Assembly: GCA_015499985.1 (NCBI GenBank)
Contig: JAAAUF010000817.1
Coordinates: 1-18,863 of the forward strand
Direction of reading: 5' to 3'
Source of the DNA: Haplosporangium gracile
Lineage: Eukaryota > Mortierellomycota > Mortierellomycetes > Mortierellales > Mortierellaceae
DNA length: 18,863 nt
Shown here: positions 1-10,900 of the stretch, in pieces
Layout: every line of letters starts with the position of its first letter
Position numbering within the stretch: position 1 is the first letter of the stretch
Made by a program: the position numbers and the translations under genes
The notes under the pieces: model-generated
The model's input: only the letters and a program-made list of their open reading frames with translations
What the model was told of the DNA's origin: nothing
Database searches by the model: none

Positions 1-97
1 TCTAGTTGAGACTGCGTGGTACCTCCTGCAGACGTTGCTCGAGTCCTCCACAGAGGTACTACGTTTTGAAACTTCTATGTACCACTTCCTATACCTG

Positions 98-142
98 TCA
101 CGTGCACTTACGTTTACCATTATTTTTTAAAGACGCACGTGA
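98..142. promoter_or_regulatory. Pair of CACGTG E-boxes in inverted orientation upstream of GCP5
   Basis: The 284 bases before the first gene contain no convincing coding sequence. They hold two CACGTG cores, at 99–104 and 136–141. With flanks they read TCACGTGC and GCACGTGA, exact reverse complements of each other. In fungi this core is bound by Cbf1/USF-type bHLH proteins. The pair lies 144–187 bases upstream of the GCP5 start codon, so a promoter role is possible. It is inferred from motif and position only, and CACGTG also occurs inside genes of this window. Confidence 0.3.
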
Positions 143-284
143 TTTTTTGAGCGAGAAGCGGCGTGGGAGCAGACGCTTCCCTTGGGCTTTTACTGGAGAA
201 ATAAAAAAAAAAGTGATTATTTGACAAACATCGCCACGGGCAAGAATTAAAAAGACTGTCCCTCAATCTTTTGCCGCTTTCACC

Positions 285-3200
285 ATGTCCAAACGGCGGT
301 CTGCAGTCTTACCAGCAGCAGGAAGAGGGCTCGTTACTCATGTTACGGGATTCCAGGTGTGTGTATTCCGTCGGTCAGGAATCTTTTTTTTGCATTCAAT
401 TGTTCAGGCTCATCATCTCACCTCCGTCCACTGTGTTCTTTTTACTAGCCTGGTCAGGGCTACTTTGATACCTGCTCCGAATATGTCAGCCGCCACCTCT
501 TTGACGTGAATGGCGTGGGAGGCGTACAGAACAAGGCAATGGACCACGAAGCAATTAACAAACGCGTTTATGGTCTGGCTGAGAAGTTCTCCATAAAGGG
601 CCAGGATCAAAAAGCAGAGGCGCTCAAAGGATACCAGGAACGACTTCGAGGGTTGGCGCGATCTGTTGGAGAGGGCGATCGATTCAGGACAATTGCTACA
701 AGCAGCGAAACAGATCAAGAAGAATCTGCTCAAAATATCGTCTCATCGGTTCTTTTGCTTTTGCTGGAACTCTCCGATACGCCGACCATACCGAGGAAGG
801 GCGAGTACGGCTATATCATCCCACATAGCCTCAGACCAACCAATGCGCCGAAAACACAACATCAGATCAATAAGGAGCTCTGGGCATCAATACTGAAGGA
901 TGATCCTCTCGTTGGTGATCATTGGAAGCAAGCCAAAGCGGGAATCGATCATCAAGACGGCGAGAGTAGCGACAGCGACTTCGAGGACATGGATGTTAAC
1001 CCACGCTCTGTTCCCGTTTCGGTGGCCGAGAATCTTGATTTTGCATCCAAAGAAAACATTTTCGGAAAGGACAGGTCGAAGCATGTGACTAGCGTCAGAG
1101 ACACGCTCCAGCGCGATTATGGGATCTGGATGCATAGGGACGTATCGCGTCCGCAGATACTTCCAGCGAAAACACTCGAACGGCAACAATATTGGCAGGG
1201 TGACCATGTAATTTCGAAACAACCAATGCGATTATCTTCACGACAAACGTTCGACTATGATATCCAGTCCGCCTCAGATCTCAATTCAGCTCTCCAAAAC
1301 TCCAAGGACTTTGTACTGGCGCAGAGTATCCCGGTCATGGACGAGATTGACATTATCCACGAGGTGTTCTTCCTACTTCAAGGGCTCCCTACTACGATAT
1401 TTGCTCTTGGACAGGACGAGTCCTTCAAGGTAATTTGAGTGCATGCGTGTGTAACGAAATAAATGCTAAACAATTATACAACATATACGGGAAAGCTAAC
1501 AATCTTCCTTATGGGTTATAGCTGTCTCTCAAGATCACTACGTCTCACTTATCTCCTACAGCTGTGAGTGCAATTGTTAAACCATTTCAGGATTCTGCCA
1601 CGGTAGTACGGACGCTACAGGCATTGGTTGATAGAATTTGCTCCGCATCGTCTCAGGCACATGGAAAAGTCATTCAGATGTTTGCTTCCGCAATCCATTC
1701 GGAGTTGATCATGTTCAAGGAGTTCGTGGCTTCAATTCAGCGGACGTATAATCTCAAATGCGCAGGTATGAGAGGTGTCAACGAAGCGGTTATTCTTCGG
1801 GTCACGGTCATGTTTCGTTTCCAGTAATACCTTCCCGAGTCTAATGTGTGCTCGACATGTTATTACTTTAGGTCCAACACAGAGGATGGCGTCCTTAATC
1901 GAACTAGAGGCGACGTTGTCAGGGCGATTGAATCTTGCGCATATGCTCCAAGACTTTATCAGACATTGCGACTTTCACAGTAAGTGGCTTGTGGCGCTCT
2001 CTACATAGATATGTGACGCTGTAAAACTTGTATTCTAACCGCATGCATGCATGAATGAACACCCGATTATTAGCTGAACCTTCTAACAACGGAGAGCGTG
2101 CCTGTAGCCATTCGATCAATGTCCTGTCTCGACTTTACAGCAATGTTCGCCAACTGTACCTATGCGGTGACATTCAAGCGTCAGCAATGTTTCAGCGATT
2201 GCTGCAACAGGCGATAAAGCCATTTCTCCTGAACATGGAGCGTTGGCTTTCGGGACAGCCTCTGGACTCTGAATCAGAATTTATGTTCAAGCTGTATGTG
2301 ATACCAGTGTCTTTGTGAGATCTTAACTGTAGCTTGGCTTGGCGTAGTTTGATGTCGTATTAACTGATTGGGAGCCTCATGACGCGTAATTAGGTCTCCT
2401 CAGGTGGATATTTTCTCGGCACAGTTTTGGACTGATGGATATCAGATTCAGGCAGAGATTATTACGGAAGACCTTGCTAACGGCAATACGCGCACCTCAA
2501 CGGCGCAGATTTCGCCCTGTTTCGTTCCAGATCTCTCACTTAAACAACTGTTATACGCTGGCAAGGCGATGCAGATATCTTTGGCGCTCAAGTCCTTTGA
2601 GGTATGTTGGAGTTTTGGAATGGCCCTGTGGCTTTTTTTTTTTTTGATATTTTGTAGGCTTAAAGGCGGAGCATTAATATTGATCCATTTTTGGAGTGAT
2701 TAGATATCTATACTCACAGCTACAGGGTTTGCAACTGCAGTTTCTCAACGCATGTTTGAGGAGAGTAGAGACAGGGACGCCATGGATTACACCAATGAGG
2801 TCGCTGCTTCTACTTCGGCATTACAGCAGGACTTTCCTGAATATTCTACCATTCTTGAACGGCAGTACCCGTTGACGCCACTATCGTCATTATTTAGCGA
2901 CACAACAAGAACGAGTAATCTTTCAAAGAGCGACGCAGCGATCAACTTTACATGGAGAATGGAGTCTGAGCTGGCAAAGGCGATACAGTTCCAGTACTTG
3001 TCAGCCAACACTATTCTGAAATCACTGCTCTTCTCTCAATCGCGACTACAATGGCATCTGAGGGGTATGTCCGAGTTCTTTTTTATGATGCAAGGCGAGG
3101 TTATGCACTTGTTTGCTGCCAACATCTTCAGTAAGGTACAGTACTTTGAACCTTACCTTAAAGAATGCCCGAGTGAAGTTAAGATTCGACGAAGACACGG

Positions 3201-4679
3201 TTACTTACACATGGTCAACTTGTTTTCTTGATCCAACAGATGAAGCGTAAGCGGCCATGGCTCGATAGCTACACTCTAGAGTCTACCTTTCACCAAGTCG
3301 CCGCAATCTGTGATTGGGAGTATGCCAGCTTTGTCAAGCTCAGGGTTGGCGAGGGAAAGCGCTCTTGGACGGATTTCGTGCGGCTCAAGGCGCAGACCCT
3401 GGAGCTCATTGAGTTTGACTACATGGTATGTTAAAACAACACAACATGACAACTGTGTCGACGACAGCGTGTCTACGTTCTAATACACTAACTTTGGTTT
3501 GTTGCAGCTTCCTTGGCCTCTAGGTGGGATCTTTTATTCAACTGAGAACTCAAAACGGATGTATAGTCGGATCACGGGGTTGCTCTTCCAGGTCCAGACA
3601 GTCAAATTCGCTATCGAGCAGTCCTTTTTTCTCAAGTCGAAACCTCCACGTACGCCGGAGCTGCCAACCTTTTGGAAGCTGCGGATGCAGTTCCTAAGCA
3701 CCATGAACGACCTCTGGAGCTACTTCATGATGACAGTAAGCAGAGTCTAGTTTTCCATCTCTTTATATACTGGCACCAAAAACGCGGACTATGTTTGACT
3801 TGAATAAGGTTACTGATTCATGTTTCCTCTCTCTTCGTTTTGTAGGTACTTGACGTGCAGATTCAAAAATTTCAGTCACAAATCGAGGGACAGGGCGACT
3901 TGGACAACATGATTCGACTCTCGCAGCGCTTTATCGGCACATGCTACGAGCGTTGCTTCTTGAAAAAGAAGACTTTGCCTTTGCATCGGTCACTCCTGAC
4001 AATGCTTAATCTCGCACTCGAATTTTCGACACTCTTTTCAAGATTTATTGCTGATCGTGCTCAGGAAGAAGACACACAACCGAAGGTGGTTAACACTATA
4101 AGAGAACAGACAGGTCGTAGCGGGAGAAAGGTGAGCTTTAACACCGCGCCAGGGGTCAATCTAAGCGTTCATAGGTCCACCCCTGTAAGATCAACAGACG
4201 AGCTCAGCTCAGACTCAGAAGAAGACTCGTATGATCAAGAACAGGACTGGAATGGAGGACAGGTAGAGAAAGGTTACTCTGCACATGACGACCAAGACCA
4301 TCGCACCGACGAGGATATTGAGATGGACCAAGGAGAGAGCTCCAGTGCTATCAAGAAGCAGCGAGTTGATTCAAACACAACAGGGTTTCCACGCGAGCGA
4401 TCATTCCAACGACGAGAGTACAGGCGAACAGATGCGTCCCGCAAGACGTCGCAGGGTGGCATTGGCAGTGGCTCGTATCGCGAATCCCTTGAGGCGATCG
4501 AGCAAGAGTTCAATCGGTGTCGAGAGTTTCTTGCCAAGAGTTTGCAAATGGTTGTCAACTCGAATGCGGTCAGGGGATTCGCTGCTCGTCAAGGTGGAGG
4601 TCAGTCGAGTGAGCAGGATGCGCGGGGGGAGGGAGACTCGGACTATCTCGATGGGCTGATCCTAGCCCTGTTGTCATAG
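285..4679 (+). CDS. Gamma-tubulin complex component 5 (GCP5), ten exons
   Basis: Likely a GCP5-type subunit of the gamma-tubulin ring complex, which nucleates microtubules at spindle pole bodies. Exons: 285–356, 449–1429, 1522–1765, 1872–1979, 2074–2293, 2394–2601, 2704–3135, 3240–3425, 3508–3735, 3846–4679, giving 1170 aa. The N-terminal part contains SRHLFDVN, comparable with FHRFLDVN of animal GCP5. The GRIP1 region starts near residue 324 (IDIIHEVFFLLQGLP), after the QYW seen near residues 261–263. Further GCP5-like landmarks are FWTDGYQ, LYAGKAMQ, the FFFMMQGE segment before the end of exon 7, and LPWPLGGIFYSTE at the start of GRIP2 (residue 818). The start has a CACC-ATG context. Exon 6 and 7 acceptors were chosen because only they keep the conserved frame. 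The protein is longer than the roughly 1020 aa of the human subunit, mostly through an acidic disordered insertion near residues 967–1103. GCP6 is the main alternative but fits less well. Confidence 0.88.
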
Positions 4680-4977
4680 ATATCATTCGCGTCTTCTTGT
4701 CAATCAATGTGACTTGCAAAAGAATCAAAACACAAAGACGCGCGCCTTTAAATTAAAAAAAGGACGGTCAGAAAAACATAAATAATGCGCGTTGCCACTT
4801 CCAGGCACCAGCCTCTCCTTCTTTCACTGTACCACATCATCTTTGTTCCTCATTTGGACACTTCTCACCCGCCGCCCACCGTGTTCACTTTTCTGCACAT
4901 GACCCACTAACGACAAAAAACATAACAGCAACCAACCAACAACACTCACCCTACACACACAAGCAGATAAAGAACAC
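4680..4977 (+). promoter_or_regulatory. Intergenic spacer: GCP5 3' end and presumed POL2 promoter/leader
   Basis: This 298-base spacer between two same-strand genes should hold the GCP5 transcript end and the polymerase promoter. A CG-rich patch at 4738–4747 (GACGCGCGCC) recalls cell-cycle MCB or E2F sites, but there is no exact ACGCGT. The stretch before the start codon (about 4800–4977) is rich in C, A and T, as in many fungal leaders. A three-codon upstream ORF, ATG ACC CAC TAA, lies at 4899–4910. A CTAAC at 4907–4911 followed by AACAG ending at 4928 looks like the 3' part of a leader intron. All of this is inference from motif shape. Confidence 0.3.
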
Positions 4978-7900
4978 ATGGGATTTAAAAAGACGACCTT
5001 CGGACTCATGCCACCATCGAATCGTGGTGGTGGCTCATTTCGAGGGGGTCGAGGTGGTGGTGGTGGACGAGGCGGCAAGTCATACAGAGACCCCAAAGCA
5101 CAGGCATTTGTGCCGACCGGTGATGAAGGAACTCACGTCGAGCAGCGTTTTGACGATGCCGTGCTGCAAGATGAGATTGACGAAAAGCTCGGTTTTTTCA
5201 AGTTTCAAGAAGGGCCTGAAAAATTGGGATGGCTCATTAATCAGCATGCTGTAAGTTGCCGATTGGCTGTTTTTTGATTCTGCTTTGCTCTTCATTTCAT
5301 TTTTCTCATAGTGATGGAAACTGATTCTTTCATTTGTATTGGTATCATAGACGATCGTAAAAGACGAAGATTGGCCAACGGGGCGATCGGCGATTGACTA
5401 TTACTTTATCCAGGACGACGGTGAGATGTTCAAAATAACCTTGAAGTACAACCCCTACTTTTACATTGCTGTTAAGGTAAGCAATCATTAGAGGTGTGAA
5501 ATATCCTGAGCATTGTTTCAATTCAATATTTAGTACTGAAATATATGTGTGATCTCCATTTTTGTTTTGGGTTCCGGGATAGGTTGGATATGAGGGCGAC
5601 GTTGAAGAGTACATTCGTAGGAAGTTTGAGAATTTGGTCGAGAAGATGACCAGAGTGCAGAAGGAAGACTTGGATATGGTAAGGAATGATTCGTATTTGC
5701 GTAGGGTGTTCAACTATCGTGAACAATGGAACCATGCTTGTCCTTCGACCAGGAAGTGTATTCATACAATTGCATACTGCGCTTCTGAATATCAATAGCC
5801 AAACCATCTTCTTGGAAACACTCGGACATTTATTAAACTGGCGTTCAGGAATGTTCGAGATTTGTTGAGCGTGCGAAAGGTTGTCTTCCCAGCGGCTAAG
5901 CAGAATCTGGCAAAGATGTCTGTTCTGGATACCTACGCCGAAACCGTCTCCGCAGCAAATGACTTTGGCATGGACCACGAGCCGATCTCCTCAAAAGCAG
6001 GAGGAGGGGACGGACTGGACTACATTGTTGATATTCGGGAATACGATATTCCATATACCATCCGTGTGGCCATTGACAAAGGTACAGCACGTTGAACAGT
6101 GGACCTACTGCAGTCATGGGGCTGCACGTTTTGATCAGATGACTTACATAGCCTCTCCTCATTCTCTTTACAGACATTCGCATTGGATTGTGGTACACTG
6201 TTCGAGTCACACCCACAGATGTGGAGATCAAACGACAGTTCGACAGGGTGGCCCGTGCAGATCCAATAGTATTTGCGTTCGATATCGAGACGACAAAGTT
6301 GCCACTCAAGTTTCCCGACGCCGCAATTGACTCTGTGATGATGATTTCATATATGATCGATGGTCAGGTAAAGACGAACTCACATGGCATCCCAAATGCA
6401 GGAAACGAGTTTGATTTCGTGTGAAGACATCAAGTCGCTAACGCTGTTCATTTTTGTCGTTCATCTATAGGGTTTCCTGATCACAAATCGAGAAGTGGTT
6501 TCTCAGGACATTGATGACTTTGAATATACCCCCAAGCCAGAATACGAAGGCTTGTTTACAATCTTCAATGAACCCAACGAGGTATGTCTTGGGAGCTGAT
6601 CCACTCCTTAAGCAAGTAGGAAAAGTTACTTGCAGCACAGCGCTAGCCTCTAACTCTCGCATTGTCATATCGTGTTTCGCTGTTTATAGGAAGAGTGCCT
6701 TCGTCGATTTTTTCACCACGTGCAGGAGATCAAGCCCACCGTGTTTGTCACATACAACGGAGATTTTTTCGATTGGCCATTCATGGAGGCTCGAGCAAAG
6801 GTCCACGGCATCGATATGTTCCTGGTAAGGCTCTTGGTCTATAATAACGGGTACTATCCACGTGCGTCCCAGACCGCGTTCCGCAAGACTTGAACGCTTA
6901 CTGCCGGCTGTTGTTGGCAATTAAAATATTTAGGAAATTGGAGTTAAGAAGGACGACGAGGACGAGTACAAATCCAACACTGCTGTTCACATGGACGCTT
7001 TCCGCTGGGTCAAGCGTGATTCATATCTACCCATGGGAAGTCAAGGTCTGAAGTCGGTCACAAAGGAAAAGCTGGGCTATAATCCCATGGAACTCGACCC
7101 AGAAGACATGACTAGGTTCGCCTCAGAGAGGCCTCAGACATTGGCCCAATATTCCGTTTCCGATGCTGTTGCTACCTACTACTTGTACATGAAATACGTG
7201 CATCCTTTCATTTTTTCCCTCTGCAATATTATCCCGATGAACCCAGACGAGGTCTTACGTAAAGGTTCCGGCACTCTGTGTGAGACCCTTCTCATGGTAA
7301 GTCAAGCAACTACATTCACTGAGAGGATAATGATTTTTTGATATAGTCAATACTATACTTACTTTCGGTTCTTTTTATTATGATCGTATTAGGTTGAAGC
7401 ATTTCAGGGCAACATTATCATGCCTAATAAGCACGTCGAGTCATTCAACAAGATGTACGATGGACACCTGCTGGAGAGCGAAACCTATGTCGGAGGACAC
7501 GTCGAGGCGCTGAAGGCCGGTGTTTACAGGAGTGATATCCCCAACGACTTCAAACTCGACCCAAGCACGGCACAACAGCTTATCGACGATTTGGACGCAG
7601 CTTTGAAGTTCAGTATTGAAGTCGAGGGTAATCTTAAGATGGAAGATGTTCTCAACTATGAGGAGGTAAGAGATCTTTTCGCAAACAAACATGTCATTGT
7701 AGCGACAAAGCAAAAAAGTTGGTTACGAATCTAATACATGGTCGTTTGTTTCCAATTCGGCCACTGGCTCTAGGTGAAAGCGGCGATTACGACGCCATTA
7801 GAGGATCTCCGAGACAACCCCAAGCGACGCGAGAATCCCAGCATCTACCATTTGGATGTTGCCGCCATGTACCCCAACATTATTCTTACCAACCGACTTC

Positions 7901-10900
7901 AACCGGATTCGATCGTCGAGGAGTCAACTTGCGCCGCATGCGATTTCAACAGAGTCGGGAAGGAGTGCGATCGGAGGATGACCTGGTCGTGGCGCGGAGA
8001 ATACTTCCCAGCCAAGAGGAGCGAGTACAACATGATCAAGAACCAGCTGGAGTCTGAACGCTTTCCTGGTAAGAAACCCTGGGACGAACCAAGGACGTTT
8101 CACAGTTTGACCGAAGCTGAGCAGGCATCATTGATCACGAAACGTATTGCTGAGTACTCGAGGAAGGTCTACCGTAAGACACACGAGACCAAGGTCATGG
8201 AGCGAGAGGCAGTCGTATGTCAGAGGGAAAACCCGTTCTACGTTGATACCGTCAAGGCTTTCCGTGATCGTCGATACGAGTACAAAGGTCTGCACAAGAA
8301 GTGGAAGGGGGAAACGGACAAGGCGTTAAAGTTAGGAGATCTTGTTGAGACTGAGAACGCAAAGAAGATGGTCGTTCTGTACGACTCTCTTCAGCTGGCT
8401 CACAAGTGTATTCTTAACTCTTTCTATGGATACGTCATGAGAAAGGGCGCGCGTTGGTACTCGATGGAGATGGCCGGTATTGTGTGTCTGACCGGAGCGA
8501 GGATCATTCAGTTGGCGCGTCAATTGGTCGAGCGAATGGGCCAGCCTCTCGAGCTGGACACGGACGGTATCTGGTGTATCTTCCCGCAGACCTTCCCCGA
8601 GAACTTTACCTTCAAGCTCAAGAGTGGAAAGAAGTTCCCCATTTCGTATCCATGTACCATGCTCAACCATCTGGTCCACGACAAGTTCACCAACAAGCAG
8701 TACCAGGTCCTCAAGAATCCCGACGACCACGAGTACGAGACGATCGAGGAGAACAGTATCTTCTTCGAAGTCGACGGTCCTTACCACGCCATGATCTTGC
8801 CCGCATCTAAGGAAGAGGACAAGCTGCTGAAGAAGCGTTATGCCGTGTTCAACAAGGATGGGTCGATTGCTGAGCTGAAGGGTTTCGAGGTTAAGCGTCG
8901 TGGAGAGCTCAAGCTCATCAAGAACTTCCAGTCGCAGCTGTTCAAGGTCTTCCTGGAGGGTTCCGATCTCGTGGGATGCTACGATGCCGTGGCAAGAGTC
9001 GCCAACCAGTGGCTCGACGTCTTGTACAGTAAGGCGGTTGATCTGGAGGAGGATGAGCTCTTTGATCTGATTTCCGAGAACAGGAACATGTCCAAGTCGC
9101 TAGAGGAGTACGGAGCTCAAAAGTCGACTGCCATTAGTACCGCAAGGAGACTAGGAGAGTTTTTGGGCGATCAGATGGTCAAGGACAAGGGACTGAACTG
9201 CAAGTTCATTATCGCCACCCAGCCTGCCGGTGCCCCTGTCACAGAGCGAGCTATCCCCGTTGCTATTTTCTCAGCTGAACCCGCGGTCATGAAGTTCTAC
9301 CTCCGGAAGTGGCTCAAGGACAGTAGTTTGCAGGACTTTGACATCCGATCGATTTTGGACTGGCACTACTACCTGGAGCGATTTGGAGGCGTTATCCAGA
9401 AGCTGATCACTATTCCCGCGGCGATGCAGGAAGTCTCCAACCCTATTCCTCGCGTTCGACACCCCGACTGGTTGTTCAAGCGTGTGGCTGCCGTAGACGA
9501 CAAGTTCAAGCAGCACCGCATCACCGACGCCTTCAAGCCTGCCGAGAAGCGTCCGTTCAATGAACATGGCGTTATGGATCTGGAGGATTTTGGTTCATCC
9601 GGCACGAACCAAGAAATGCCCTCGAGGCCCATTGTCCACAAGATTACCAAGAAAGGCAAGAACGGCAAGATGCAACAGCAGCACAAGTCGATCGAGGAGC
9701 AGGTCTTGGAGCTCGAGTTGCCTGCCGAGATGCCTGACATTCTCACGGACTACCATGGATTCTTGGCGTATCAAAAGAAGAAATGGAAGCGTCAGAGATT
9801 GGAGCGAGCTCAGCGGAAAGCCCTGGGTCAGTCCCGCGCCAAGGGTCCCACCGGTTCTCTGTCGGGCTTTATTCACCAACAGTCGACTAACATCTTGACC
9901 AACGTCTGGCAGATTGTACAAATTGTCGAATCGGAGATTCCCGGCGAGTTCAGGCTCTGGATCCTTATCGACAAGGCTCTTCATTCAGTTCGTTTGTCCG
10001 TGCCACGCATCTTCTACGTCAACAGCCGAGTTGAGGATGCCAGCCATGACACTCGACTCTTCCCCAAGCAAAAATTGGTTAGAACCTTACCCCGTGCTCA
10101 CCCTTGTCTTCATTTGTACCAGTTCACGATGCCCGAGAGTCTATACCAGAAGGAGTCCAAGAACTTGTCCAGCTTCTTCAGTCATCCTGACGTGGAGGGC
10201 GTGTACGAGACTCAGTTGCCATTATTCTACAGAGCGATCATCAACCTGAGCTGTGTGTGTTCTGTCACCAACCGAGCGAAGCGCGGCCTGGATGAGGGTT
10301 TCGAGCTTGCCGATCTTAAACCAGTGAGCATGGACAATATGCCATACTTGCAGGACGACCGGGCACTCAACTATTTGTATTTGTACCACGCCACGACGGA
10401 CAGTCGACATTTGTTCGCTCTCTTCTCCTCGGTCCACAGTCGAGTCTTTGTGTTTGTGGTGGACGCACCTGGACAGAAGGGTCAGATGCCCAACATGAGC
10501 AGGACGTACGAAGCGGTTAAGGCCGAGATCGACCGGATGCCGGACACTACCCGACGACCCAATAAGGCTTTTGACTACTTTGGTCAGCTCCAATTCGAGG
10601 TCGAGTACGTTGCCAGCGAGAAGGCCGCACTCAAGAGTCTGGTCAAGTGTCTCAGTAAATACCAGGATGAGCGTCGAGGTCCCACGGCAGTGATCTTGCA
10701 TTCACCTATGAGTCGCCAAAAGATGCTTGAGAACATGAGTATCCTCTCCGATTTCCCACTCATCTCGATGCCCTGCCCCAAGAGCACCAAGCCGTTCCAA
10801 GCTTTGGCTTGGCAAACAAACGCGACCAAGCGTATGTTGGCTCAGTTCTTGTCTGTAGGAGGTTGGATCACGGAACAGATTGCTTTGGCAAGATACGCGG

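Noticed and set aside
5523..5978. 151-codon minus-strand open frame
   Set aside because: It overlaps two conserved POL2 exons and their introns on the other strand, and has no family features.
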